Translations under genes and position numbers: made by a program
Notes under the pieces: model-generated
The model's input: only the letters and a program-made list of their open reading frames with translations
What the model was told of the DNA's origin: nothing
Databases searched by the model: none
Origin: Phyllobacterium sp. OV277
GTDB lineage: Bacteria; Pseudomonadota; Alphaproteobacteria; Rhizobiales; Rhizobiaceae
Direction of reading: 5' to 3'
Assembly: GCF_900104355.1 (NCBI RefSeq)
Contig: NZ_FNIY01000010.1
Location: 1-64,000 of the forward strand
DNA length: 64,000 nucleotides
In this document: positions 45,489 through 53,587 of the stretch, in pieces
How positions within the stretch are numbered: the stretch's first letter is position 1
How the letters are laid out: the number at the start of each line of letters is the position of its first letter

Positions 45489-46199
45489 TTATAGAACCAG
45501 CAACGGCGTCTTGCTGGGAACGCGATCATAAAGATCCATCACGTCCTGATTGAACATGCGAACACAGCCCGAAGATGCGGATTTGCCGATGGAGTTCCAG
45601 TCGGGCGAACCATGAATCCGGTAGAGCGTATCGACGCCGCCCTGGAAGATGTAAAGCGCACGCGAACCAAGCGGATTGTTCACACCCGGCGGCATGCCCT
45701 GCCGCCACTTTTCCAGCTTCGGATCACGGGAGATCATGGCGGATGGCGGTGTCCAGGTCGGCCATTTGCGCTTCCACTGAACAATCGCGCGGCCCTTCCA
45801 CGAATAGCCCTGACGGCCCAGCCCAACGCCATAGCGCATGGCCTTGCCATTCTTCAGAACCAGATAAAGAAACTTGTCGACCGTGTTGATCACAATCGTG
45901 CCGGGCTTCTCGCCTGTCGGATCATCCACGATCTGCCGCAGGAATTTCTCATTGACCTTGGCAAAGGGAATGGCTGGCAGTTTGTAGCCATCCTCTTCAA
46001 CCGCACGGTACATGCTGACGTAATCAGGCTTTGCCGGTTCAACCGGCGCTGCAACCGGTGGCTGTTCCGGCGCGGGAGGCGTTTGGACGTCGGCGACTTC
46101 GAGGGACTGTTTGGGCAATTGGGCACAGGCCGCAACTGCGGAAACAGCAGCAAGCGACAGCCCGGTCAGGAATGACCGGCGCGAAACAAGGGATGACAT
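45489..46199 (-). CDS. L,D-transpeptidase (YkuD family), exported
   Basis: A 236-residue peptidoglycan cross-linking enzyme or lipoprotein-anchoring transpeptidase. The N-terminus has a Tat-like SRRSFLTGL and a lipobox-like SAVAAC, so it may be a Tat-exported lipoprotein. A short Pro-rich linker (residues about 40-55) precedes the YkuD domain with the catalytic motif YRIHGSPDWNSIGKSASSGC then VRM, where His and Cys are the active residues. ATG at 46199; a TTG 15 bases upstream is in frame. Confidence 0.9.
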   Translation of the reverse strand: MSSLVSRRSFLTGLSLAAVSAVAACAQLPKQSLEVADVQTPPAPEQPPVAAPVEPAKPDYVSMYRAVEEDGYKLPAIPFAKVNEKFLRQIVDDPTGEKPGTIVINTVDKFLYLVLKNGKAMRYGVGLGRQGYSWKGRAIVQWKRKWPTWTPPSAMISRDPKLEKWRQGMPPGVNNPLGSRALYIFQGGVDTLYRIHGSPDWNSIGKSASSGCVRMFNQDVMDLYDRVPSKTPLLVL

Positions 46200-46400
46200 T
46201 CTGTATGCTTTCAAACGTTGGGATAGGCAGGGCGGACAGGCGGTCGTGGATACCGCTTTGCTGTTCCTTTGAGATCGGATCGCGGCAACCTTGTGTCAAA
46301 AACAAGGCGGACCGCAATGCCTACGGCGCTGTTGCAATATCATCACAGTATATATCGCGCTGTAACCTTACGTGATTTAGTTACATATATGAGCCGCAAC

Positions 46401-47120
46401 CTAGTCCTTGGTGCTGCCTTCCCATGTGCCATGGGAAATACCCTTCTGCTTTTCCATATGGATGATAACCGCATCGATCTCAGCGGGATCAATGGCCGTG
46501 CTCACCAGCGTGGCGACGATCTCCACTGTCTCCTCATCGCCCTGATCCAAAATCTCCACGTCGCTGACGGGATAATCCGCATCCTCCAGTTTTTCGACCA
46601 GAAGATCGCGCATGGCGGGCATGGCCGCGCGGGTTGATATCAGCTTGACCTCATAGGTTGCTTCCGCCGCCTGTTCGTTGATCGGGATGCGGTTGATGAC
46701 ATTGACAAGCGGGCGCAGCAGGGTGTTTCCAGCCAGCACAAACACCGTCAGCAATGCGGCTTCTGCAAGCATATCCGTACCCGCACAGGCACCCACCGCC
46801 GCCGAACACCAAAGTGTCGCCGCCGTGTTGAGGCCCCTAACATTCATGCCCTCTTTCATGATCACGCCGGCACCGAGAAAACCGATACCTGATACCACAT
46901 AGGAAATGACCCGCACCGCTTCCGTCGTTCCGGCAATGCGCTGCGCCAGATCAACGAAAGCCGCAGCGCCGATTGCCACAAGCACATTGGTGCGCAGACC
47001 GGCGGTGCGCTGCCGGTATTGTCGTTCCGCGCCGATCAGCGTGCCGAAGATGAAGGCGGCAATAAAGCTGATCGTTGTGTCAAGGAAGGGATAGAGATCG
47101 AATGTCTGTATGAATTTCAT
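46401..47120 (-). CDS. mgtC: MgtC/SapB family protein
   Basis: A 239-residue membrane protein. Residues 10-145 hold the conserved MgtC membrane region (AAFIFGTLIGAERQYRQRTAGLRTN, broken here as FIFGTLIGAERQ and YRQRTAGLRTNVLVAIG, then GIGFLGAGVIMKEG), and the rest is an ACT-like cytoplasmic domain, as in full MgtC. MgtC proteins help survival at low magnesium and in host cells and modulate F-type ATPase. ATG at 47120; 10 upstream codons are excluded. It ends the magnesium cluster downstream of mgtA. Confidence 0.88.
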   Translation of the reverse strand: MKFIQTFDLYPFLDTTISFIAAFIFGTLIGAERQYRQRTAGLRTNVLVAIGAAAFVDLAQRIAGTTEAVRVISYVVSGIGFLGAGVIMKEGMNVRGLNTAATLWCSAAVGACAGTDMLAEAALLTVFVLAGNTLLRPLVNVINRIPINEQAAEATYEVKLISTRAAMPAMRDLLVEKLEDADYPVSDVEILDQGDEETVEIVATLVSTAIDPAEIDAVIIHMEKQKGISHGTWEGSTKD

Positions 47121-47177
47121 TTTAGCACCGTGGCTGGCTGGTTGTCCCAAACTAGCATTTCTCCGGTTAACAATGAT

Positions 47178-47221
47178 GACAGCCTTACCCCATCTGCAGA
47201 GCAGATGGAGCGCTGGCTGTC
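47178..47221. repeat. Nested inverted repeat at the end of the SLOG gene
   Basis: CCATCTGC-AGA-GCAGATGG (8-bp stem, 3-nt loop, 47190-47208) is framed by GACAGCC (47178-47184) and GGCTGTC (47215-47221). The structure spans the SLOG stop codon at 47185 and lies before mgtC. There is no T-run, so it is more likely an RNA-stability or processing element than a terminator. Confidence 0.6.
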
Positions 47222-47652
47222 ATGGCAAAACAGGCCGTTTGGCACAACGTGTCGCCCTCCGGGCTGTCGGCACAATAATCGGCATCGCCTTGGGACGATC
47301 GTTCTGCCACCCGCGCTGTTATCACGGGTATGTTCTGCGCACGTGCCTGTTGCACGAGTTCCTGCACATGCCTTCCGCCGGGAAAGGCCAGCAATGCATC
47401 CGGCCTGCTATCCTCAAGCATGAAACGGTTGCGTTTTGCGTCGGCCTGCTTGCCCAGCAGGGACCAGTTGGCCGGATAGCGAACGATATGAACATCGTTC
47501 TGCCGGGCCCAGTCCTCGGCGGCCGAACCAAGTGCGGGCAAACCGCCATGGATCAGAACCGTCACCGGATATTCCAAATGGATGCGATTGAGTTCGCTGA
47601 GGATGACGGCAGCATCGTCAAAATGCCGCCCGCCTGAGATCAAAAGGCGCAT
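47185..47652 (-). CDS. SLOG/DUF2493 family protein (YspA-like)
   Basis: A 155-residue protein. The Rossmann-like SLOG fold is seen in MRLLISGGRHFDDAAVI, LIHGGLPALGSAAEDWA, the PANWSLLGKQA segment and LLAFPGGRHVQELV; these four blocks define the DUF2493 family, thought to bind nucleotides or nucleotide-derived ligands. The last 35 residues (with three Cys) are an extension without clear homology. SD AAGGAG eight bases before the ATG. It lies 36 bp after a small membrane-protein gene inside the magnesium cluster, an unusual place for this family. Confidence 0.8.
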   Translation of the reverse strand: MRLLISGGRHFDDAAVILSELNRIHLEYPVTVLIHGGLPALGSAAEDWARQNDVHIVRYPANWSLLGKQADAKRNRFMLEDSRPDALLAFPGGRHVQELVQQARAQNIPVITARVAERSSQGDADYCADSPEGDTLCQTACFAMTASAPSALQMG

Positions 47653-47688
47653 GATTGTGCTCCTTGCCTGTTGTGTATTGAAAACCAG

Positions 47689-47997
47689 CTACCAGCGCGC
47701 ACGGCGCAAAATGCGGATAGCTGCATGATTGCAGGACGACGACCATTGGATCAGACGCCGGCTGTGCTTGCGGCTGAGCAGCCCTCGGCGATAGAGCCGG
47801 GCCGCCATCCAGAATAACCCCTGCCCGATAATTGCCAGCAACCAGCAGACCCAGCGCAGAACCTGATCCTTCAGCCGCGAACGGCGTGGTTCCGGGCGAC
47901 GGGATGCGGGGCGGGACCGGCGTTTTGGCAGGCCGTCCCATGGGCCTCGGGGTGTTGTTCCGGCGTGAAAATGCAGGATGGAAATGTTTGTGACCAT
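47689..47997 (-). CDS. Small single-span membrane protein in the magnesium cluster
   Basis: A 102-residue basic protein. Residues 1-43 are rich in Arg and Pro (TTPRGPWDGLPKRRSRPASR), then one hydrophobic segment (VLRWVCWLLAIIGQGLFWMA, residues about 46-65), then an Arg-rich tail with two Cys/Trp. GGAG lies seven bases before the ATG, so translation is likely. It is 96 bp after mgtA and 36 bp before the SLOG gene. I do not recognise it; a small partner or regulator of MgtA/MgtC is a guess from position. Confidence 0.6.
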   Translation of the reverse strand: MVTNISILHFHAGTTPRGPWDGLPKRRSRPASRRPEPRRSRLKDQVLRWVCWLLAIIGQGLFWMAARLYRRGLLSRKHSRRLIQWSSSCNHAAIRILRRARW

Positions 47998-48093
47998 ATC
48001 AGATCTCCTCTGACGTCAATTGTCCGAGCCGCGCGTTCAGCAGCACCAGAAATGGGAGGATGCGGGCGGCGCGGGCCGCCCGCTGGTTGAAGC

Positions 48094-50808
48094 TTAGAAC
48101 CACTGGCCAAAACGGCGGATATAGACAGTCTTCATCGTCTGGGCGACGACGCAGTAGCTGAATAGTGTTGCCACCAGCCATGGGAAGTAGCTCCATGGCA
48201 AAGGCTGCAATCCGACCAGCGTGCCAAGCGGTGAGAAGGGAACATAAATCCCAAGCCCCATGACGAGCGTCGACATCAGGAGAACCGGCAGGGCAGCCGT
48301 GCTCTGGATGAAGGGGATCTTCTGCGTGCGCAACATGTGTACAACAAGCGTCTGCGACAACAGGCCCTCGATGAACCAGCCCGATTGGAACAGCGACTGA
48401 TGTTCCGGTGCATTCGCCGCAAAGACAAACCACATCAGGGCAAAGGTGGTCATATCGAAGATCGACGAGGTTGGTCCGATCCACAGCATGAAACGCCCGA
48501 TATTTTTGGCGTCCCACTTGCGTGGCTTGCTCAAAAACTCTTTGTCCATCTTGTCCCATGGTAAGGCCAGTTGCGAGATGTCGTACATCAGGTTCTGGAT
48601 GAGCAGATGGATCGCCAGCATCGGCAGGAACGGGATGAACGCGCTGGCCACAAGCACCGAGAACACATTGCCGAAGTTCGAGCTGGCGGTCATGTTCAGA
48701 TACTTCATGATGTTGCCGAAGGTCTCCCGGCCCTTGATGACCCCCTCTTCGAGAACCATCAGGCTCTTTTCCAGAAGGATGATATCAGCCGATTCCTTGG
48801 CAATATCCGCGCCGCTATCCACCGAAATACCCACATCCGCATCGCGCAAAGCAGGCGCATCATTGATGCCGTCACCGAGAAAGCCAACAGTGTGACCATT
48901 GGCCTGCAAGGCTTTGAGCACCCGCGATTTCTGCAGCGGTGTCAGCTTGGCGAAAACCACCCGCTCTTCCACGAGAAGGCGCAGGGCATTGTCATCAAGC
49001 TTTTCAATTTCGCGGCCAAGCACAGGCACACCAGCCTCAAGCCCGACCTCGCGGCAGATCTTGACGCTGACCACCTCATTGTCACCGGTCAAAAGTTTGA
49101 CCGCGACCCCATGTTCGGCAAGCGCAGCAATGGCTGGACCTGCGGTTTCTTTCGGTGGATCGAGAAAGGTCAGGAAACCTTCAACAATCAGCTCGCTCTC
49201 ATCGCCAATGCCATATTGAGCCTTGGTATCCCCGGCAGGAATTTCCCGTGTGGCCACAACCAGAACGCGAAAGCCATCTTCGTTATAGGAACGGGCGATA
49301 GCAGTCAGTGCCTTCCGGCTTGCCTCATCCAGCACACGCACATCCTTGCCGTCGCGCATCTGCGTTGCGATGGTCAGCATTTCTTCCACTGCGCCTTTGC
49401 AGACGAGCAGGTGCTCACCGGCGACACCCTCGACCACCACGGACAGGCGGCGGCGAATGAAATCAAACGGCAATTCATCAACCTTGCGATAGAAGGCGGC
49501 TGACCGCATGGCGTCTGACGATGCATCGGTAAAGCGCAGGACAGCCTGATCCATCAGGTTTTTCACACCGCTCTGGTGGTGGCTGTTGAGCCATGCCAGA
49601 CGCAGGACATTCTCGTCACGCTTGCCATGGATATCCACGTGATGCTCCAGAATGATCTTATCCTGAGTCAGTGTTCCCGTCTTGTCCGTGCACAGAATGT
49701 CCATGGCGCCAAAGTTCTGGATGGCGTTCAAACGCTTGACCACGACCTTGCGCCGGGCCATGGCAACAGCACCCTTTGCAAGGTTGGACGAGACGATCAT
49801 CGGCAGCATTTCCGGTGTCAGACCGACGGCAACCGCAAGTGCAAACAGCAGGGCTTCCACCCAGTCACCCTTGGCAAAACCGTTGATGAGAAACACCACC
49901 GGCACCATCACCATCATGAACCGGATGAGCAGCCAGCTGACGCTGTTGATACCCCGGTCAAATGCGGTCTGTGCGCGCGAGCCGACAATGGATTTGGCAA
50001 GCGAGCCGAAATAGGTGCGCGACCCAGTGGCCACCACAACGGCCGTAGCTGTGCCGCTGACAACATTGGTGCCCATGAAACAGATATTGGGTACATCAAG
50101 CATGTCAGCCTGATCCGAAGCAACGCCCAGTGCTGACTTCTCGGCAATGGCGCCCAGCGTGTCGTATTTTTCAACGGGAATGGCCTCCCCGGTCAAAACG
50201 GCCTGACTGACATAGAGATCGCGGGATTCAATCAGGCGCACATCGGCCGGGATCATGTCTCCGGCAGACAGGCGCACGACATCTCCAGCCACGAGTTCGC
50301 GCATCGGGATTTCGAACACTTCACCTTCCATCGTCACACGATGGCGCCGCAGCACGGTTGCCGTGGTCCGCACCATGGCTTTCAGCGATTCAGCAGCCTT
50401 GCCGGAACGGTATTCCTGCACAAAGCGCATGACGCCACTGGCCAGCACCATGACCATGATGATGATGACTTTGGTTGGATCGGGAGCATCGCCGCTCTGC
50501 ATCGGCAGCCAGCAATCGGTGAAGGCGCTGATGGCTGCCAGCACAATCAGCACCATGATGAAAGGATTGTTGAAGGCGGTCAGAAGCTGGATCAGCGCAT
50601 GCGGGCGGCGATCATGGGCGACCTCGTTTGCACCATCTTTGGTCAGACGCTCCGCTGCATCGCGGATTGTCAGACCGTCGCGGTGGCTTCTGACATTGGC
50701 AAGGGTGCTATCGATATCGTTCTGTGCTTCCCGCACAGCGCGCATCGAAAGCTTGCGGCTATCTTTCTTCTCCGCATTCAATGCGGAATTCTTGAGAATA
50801 ACGTTCAT
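48094..50808 (-). CDS. mgtA: Magnesium-translocating P-type ATPase MgtA
   Basis: A 904-residue P3B-type pump of the inner membrane importing Mg2+. P-type motifs: phosphorylation site CTDKTGTLTQDK, LTGDNEVVSVKI, FLGDGINDAPAL; ten membrane helices with four after the catalytic core (NLMYDISQLALPWDKMD and PFIQSTAALPVLLMSTLVM near the C-terminus), matching MgtA/MgtB rather than Ca or K pumps. ATG at 50808 has GGAG seven to eight bases upstream; 12 upstream codons are excluded. It follows a 45-codon Pro-containing ORF and leads the mgtA / small protein / SLOG / mgtC group. Confidence 0.93.
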   Translation of the reverse strand: MNVILKNSALNAEKKDSRKLSMRAVREAQNDIDSTLANVRSHRDGLTIRDAAERLTKDGANEVAHDRRPHALIQLLTAFNNPFIMVLIVLAAISAFTDCWLPMQSGDAPDPTKVIIIMVMVLASGVMRFVQEYRSGKAAESLKAMVRTTATVLRRHRVTMEGEVFEIPMRELVAGDVVRLSAGDMIPADVRLIESRDLYVSQAVLTGEAIPVEKYDTLGAIAEKSALGVASDQADMLDVPNICFMGTNVVSGTATAVVVATGSRTYFGSLAKSIVGSRAQTAFDRGINSVSWLLIRFMMVMVPVVFLINGFAKGDWVEALLFALAVAVGLTPEMLPMIVSSNLAKGAVAMARRKVVVKRLNAIQNFGAMDILCTDKTGTLTQDKIILEHHVDIHGKRDENVLRLAWLNSHHQSGVKNLMDQAVLRFTDASSDAMRSAAFYRKVDELPFDFIRRRLSVVVEGVAGEHLLVCKGAVEEMLTIATQMRDGKDVRVLDEASRKALTAIARSYNEDGFRVLVVATREIPAGDTKAQYGIGDESELIVEGFLTFLDPPKETAGPAIAALAEHGVAVKLLTGDNEVVSVKICREVGLEAGVPVLGREIEKLDDNALRLLVEERVVFAKLTPLQKSRVLKALQANGHTVGFLGDGINDAPALRDADVGISVDSGADIAKESADIILLEKSLMVLEEGVIKGRETFGNIMKYLNMTASSNFGNVFSVLVASAFIPFLPMLAIHLLIQNLMYDISQLALPWDKMDKEFLSKPRKWDAKNIGRFMLWIGPTSSIFDMTTFALMWFVFAANAPEHQSLFQSGWFIEGLLSQTLVVHMLRTQKIPFIQSTAALPVLLMSTLVMGLGIYVPFSPLGTLVGLQPLPWSYFPWLVATLFSYCVVAQTMKTVYIRRFGQWF

Positions 50809-50854
50809 TTTCTGGTCTCCTGCCGCGACATGCGACAGCGACACCAGCTCCGGA

Positions 50855-50992
50855 TCACCTGAATTTCAGGCGCAGAGAACCGTGCCGAGCCGTCACATTC
50901 ACGGTCGGTTTTGTTACATTCGATTTTGGGGATAGCCCGCCGCGCTTGCCTGTCATCGGCAGCGCAGCGGGCCTACTAGGATAATCGTCCAT
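50855..50992 (-). CDS. 45-residue Pro-containing ORF ahead of mgtA (candidate leader peptide)
   Basis: AAGGAG sits six bases before an ATG at 50992, as good a signal as any in the window. The 45-residue product begins MDDYPSRPAALP and has five Pro (residues 5, 8, 12, 22, 29), many basic residues and no membrane segment. It ends 46 bases before the mgtA start. A very stable hairpin (50935-50972) lies inside the ORF. In Salmonella a Pro-rich leader ORF (mgtL) couples proline/Mg status to mgtA transcription; this one has the same place but is longer and not obviously homologous. Confidence 0.5.
   Translation of the reverse strand: MDDYPSRPAALPMTGKRGGLSPKSNVTKPTVNVTARHGSLRLKFR
50935..50972. repeat. 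Strong hairpin inside the mgtA-leader ORF
   Basis: GCCCGC (50935-50940) pairs with GCGGGC (50967-50972), continuing inward as CGC/GCG and TGCC/GGCA with one mismatch pair and one bulge, closing on a 7-nt loop. About 14 base pairs, mostly GC. It could respond to ribosome movement on the leader ORF. Confidence 0.6.
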
Positions 50993-51039
50993 GAGATACT
51001 CCTTCATTGACGCCAGCGGCGCGCGCTTGGCGTGTGAGG

Positions 51040-51062
51040 AAAAAACGCGATCAGATCATGCG
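51040..51062 (-). terminator. Weak intrinsic terminator/attenuator after the 89-residue ORF
   Basis: On the minus strand CGC and GATC pair with GATC and GCG around the stop region of the 89-residue ORF (51062-51046), followed by TTTTTT (51045-51040). The stem is short, so termination would be partial. It lies between the 89-residue ORF and the mgtA leader ORF. Confidence 0.35.
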
Positions 51063-51320
51063 ACCGGACTGATACACAGCCAGAACCATCCCCAGCTTCT
51101 CAACTTGGGACAGAGTTTCTGCGGGTGGCTCATTGTCAGCATGCCAATGCATTTCAAGCCGGCCATTGACCGGATTGACGCGCCAGTCTGCGTGCAGATT
51201 GGCAAAAAGGGGCTGTTTTTCAGCAATAGCGGCAACAATGTTCCGCTGTAAGCCGAGACGCCCCCGTGTGCGGGTGGCGAAGGCGCGAACGCCTGGAAGA
51301 GTTGCGAACGTGATGTTCAT
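51051..51320 (-). CDS. 89-residue protein of unknown function upstream of mgtA
   Basis: An 89-residue soluble protein with no signal peptide, membrane segment or Cys. It has an Arg-rich N-terminal third (VRAFATRTRGRLGLQRN), a middle with several His and Trp (EMHWHADNEPP) and a helical C-terminus (LSQVEKLGMVLAVYQSG). SD GAGGTGAGCC directly precedes the ATG, and the GGTGAGC part can be masked by a stem in the leader upstream. It is the first gene of the magnesium cluster. I do not recognise it. Confidence 0.6.
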   Translation of the reverse strand: MNITFATLPGVRAFATRTRGRLGLQRNIVAAIAEKQPLFANLHADWRVNPVNGRLEMHWHADNEPPAETLSQVEKLGMVLAVYQSGRMI

Positions 51321-51425
51321 GGCTCACCTCATTGACCGGAAGCGATCCGGCCTGGGTGAGCGACGGTGGAGCCTTAAGCCCTAACGTTGCTCATCCGGTG
51401 TACCGGATCGAGTCCTGCTCGTTAG
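51321..51425 (-). promoter_or_regulatory. Structured leader with SD-masking stem before the 89-residue ORF
   Basis: Minus-strand RNA from 51425: CTAACG...CGTTAG (51420-51425 with 51381-51386) encloses the perfect hairpin ATCCGGT/ACCGGAT (51393-51408). Downstream, GCTCACC (51361-51355) pairs with GGTGAGC (51328-51322), which contains the Shine-Dalgarno sequence, around an inner CCGGA/TCCGG hairpin (51336-51350). A second stretch, GGCTC(C)ACC (51373-51365), could pair with the same GGTGAGCC, so two anti-SD arms compete. This looks like a translational switch; the signal is unknown. Confidence 0.5.
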
Positions 51426-51766
51426 TTGTTTCAAGCGCCCGCGCCACCGTATCAACGGCAGTCAGGGCGCAGCTAGATTTGCTGTCCATCGTCTTCTTTG
51501 TGATTTTGAAAAATGACCCGGGTAACCCGAGCAAAACCCGGATACGCCTGCCTTAGCGGAGTGTCAACCACAAAGGTGATCCGTCCGATCAATTGTACGG
51601 GAAGTTGATTTACCACGCCTCGGTTGTATCTACTTGCTGGAGAGATTGTCGCTTTCGCGGTAAACCAGACAGATGAAGTTAGCTTATGGGACTTCCCCGT
51701 GCTAATCCCTCCCAAACACTGTTCCTCAAGCCGAAACGGCTTTTGTCTTCATCCTCGCGTGCCAAA
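51426..51766. other. Intergenic region upstream of the ABC exporter gene
   Basis: 340 bp without a convincing gene. It must hold the promoters for the minus-strand magnesium cluster and the plus-strand ABC exporter. A small palindrome CGGGT-A-ACCCG lies at 51519-51529. I see no clear -35/-10 pair, tRNA or repeat. Confidence 0.4.
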
Positions 51767-53524
51767 ATGATCAAACGTTTTTTCGCCTATTACGCACCCT
51801 ATAAGGGGCTCTTCGCGCTGGACTTTTCCTGCGCTGTCTTTTCGGGTCTGCTGGAACTTGGTTTTCCGATGGCTGTGCGTGCCTTCATCGATGTGCTGCT
51901 GCCGAGTGAAAACTGGACCTACATTCTGCTGGCCGCGATGGGACTTTTGGCCGTTTATCTACTCAACACCGGTATTACCGCCGTTGTTGTCTATTGGGGC
52001 CACAAGCTTGGCATCAACATCGAAACCGAGATGCGCCGCAAGAGCTTTGACCATCTGCAAAAGCTTTCCTTCCGCTTCTATGACAATAACAAAACCGGGC
52101 ACCTCGTTGCCCGCGTGACCAAGGATCTGGAAGAGATCGGCGAAGTAGCCCATCACGGACCGGAAGATCTGTTCATCGCTGTAATGACCTTCATCGGCGC
52201 TTTCCTGCTTATGTTCTACGTCAATCCGCATCTGGCATTTCTGACCTTGGCGATTGTGCCCTTTGTGGCATGGGTTGCCAGCCGTTATGGCGGGCGGATG
52301 ACGCGCAACTGGCAGAACCTTTACCGCCGCGTCGGTGATTTCAATGTCCGCATCGAAGAGAATGTCGGCGGTATGCGTGTTGTCCAGGCTTTTGCCAATG
52401 AGGATCACGAGCGCGATCTTTTTGCCCATGACAATGCGCGCTACCGGGAAACCAAGCTCAGCGCCTACCGCATCATGGCGGCAAGCACCTCGCTGAACTA
52501 TATGAGCATGCGCCTGATCCAGCTGATCGTCATGATCGCGGGCAGCTACTTCGTCATTACGGGAAGTCTTTCCAGTGGTGGCTTTGTCAGTTTCCTCCTG
52601 CTGGTGACTGTGTTCGTTCGCCCCATCGAAAAGATCAACTCCGTCATCGAGACCTATCCGAAGGGCATTGCCGGTTTCAAGCGCTATACCGAACTGCTGG
52701 ATACCGAGCCGGATATTGCGGACCGGCCAAATGCAACCGATGTGAGCGGGCTTCAGGGCAATATTCGCTATGAGAAAGTGAGTTTTGGCTATACCTCGGA
52801 CCGAACTGCCTTGAGCAATATCGATCTGGAAATCAAGGCTGGTGAGACGGTCGCTTTCGTTGGCTCTTCCGGTGCAGGAAAGACGACATTGTGCTCATTG
52901 CTTCCACGCTTTTACGAGGTGGTATCAGGTGCCATCACCATTGACGGCGTTGATATCCGTGACATGACCCTTGCCTCGTTGCGCAGCCAGATCGGCGTTG
53001 TCCAGCAGGATGTTTTTCTGTTCGGCGGCTCTATCCGCGAGAACATCGCCTATGGCCGCCTTGATGCTTCAGACGAAGACATCATTCTGGCTGCACGGCG
53101 TGCCCGTCTGGATGAAATGATTGCAGGCCTGCCTGCGGGGCTTGAAACCATCGTGGGCGAGCGCGGCGTCAAACTCTCGGGCGGTCAGAAACAGCGGCTG
53201 GCCATTGCCCGCATGTTCCTGAAGAACCCGCCCATCCTCATACTTGATGAGGCAACCTCAGCTTTGGATACGCAGACCGAGCGGGAAATTCAGGCATCGC
53301 TTGCCGAACTTGCCGAAGGCCGCACAACACTGGTTATCGCCCACCGGCTGGCAACCATCCGCAATGCGGATCGTATCGTTGTGGTTGATGACGCCCAAAT
53401 CCTTGAACAGGGCAGCCATGCCGAACTGCTGGCAGCTGGCGGCGCATATAAGCGCCTCTATCAGGTGCAGTTTGGCGATGCCGGTGCTGAAATCATCCTT
53501 GACCGGTTTAGCAAAAAATCCTGA
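51767..53524 (+). CDS. ABC exporter, fused membrane and ATPase domains (MsbA/MDR-like)
   Basis: A 585-residue half-transporter that works as a homodimer. Residues 1-310 hold six membrane helices (first at about 15-40) and the exporter intracellular loops (LSFRFYDNNKTGHLVARVT). Residues 340-575 are the ATPase: Walker A GSSGAGKTTLC, signature LSGGQKQRLAIARM, Walker B ILILDEATSALD, D-loop and IAHRLATI switch His. The start MIKRFFAYYAPYKGLF at 51767 matches the family; an ATG at 51686 is in frame but neither has a strong SD. Substrate unknown; lipids, peptides or drugs are possible. Confidence 0.88.
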   Translation: MIKRFFAYYAPYKGLFALDFSCAVFSGLLELGFPMAVRAFIDVLLPSENWTYILLAAMGLLAVYLLNTGITAVVVYWGHKLGINIETEMRRKSFDHLQKLSFRFYDNNKTGHLVARVTKDLEEIGEVAHHGPEDLFIAVMTFIGAFLLMFYVNPHLAFLTLAIVPFVAWVASRYGGRMTRNWQNLYRRVGDFNVRIEENVGGMRVVQAFANEDHERDLFAHDNARYRETKLSAYRIMAASTSLNYMSMRLIQLIVMIAGSYFVITGSLSSGGFVSFLLLVTVFVRPIEKINSVIETYPKGIAGFKRYTELLDTEPDIADRPNATDVSGLQGNIRYEKVSFGYTSDRTALSNIDLEIKAGETVAFVGSSGAGKTTLCSLLPRFYEVVSGAITIDGVDIRDMTLASLRSQIGVVQQDVFLFGGSIRENIAYGRLDASDEDIILAARRARLDEMIAGLPAGLETIVGERGVKLSGGQKQRLAIARMFLKNPPILILDEATSALDTQTEREIQASLAELAEGRTTLVIAHRLATIRNADRIVVVDDAQILEQGSHAELLAAGGAYKRLYQVQFGDAGAEIILDRFSKKS

Positions 53525-53536
53525 TCCTGATTGTAT

Positions 53537-53559
53537 GGCGCTGTGAGCTTTACAGCGCC
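53537..53559. terminator. Hairpin downstream of the ABC exporter gene
   Basis: GGCGCTGT/ACAGCGCC, an 8-bp perfect stem with a 7-nt loop, lies 13 bp after the stop codon. No U-tract follows, so termination would need help. Confidence 0.5.
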
Positions 53560-53587
53560 GGTCAGAAAAGTATGCTCCTGTGACAGA

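Noticed and set aside
47999-48559. 186-codon open frame on the minus strand
   Set aside because: Lies in another frame of the 3' part of mgtA and has no SD; the mgtA frame is supported by motifs to its end.
51321-51425. M-box (ykoK) magnesium riboswitch
   Set aside because: Only GTTAGG..AGGCTCC resembles the 5' part; the other conserved blocks of the M-box are missing, so I report an unassigned structured leader instead.
51473-51715. 80-codon open frame on the minus strand upstream of the ABC exporter
   Set aside because: No SD and no family resemblance; it crosses the start region of the exporter gene.
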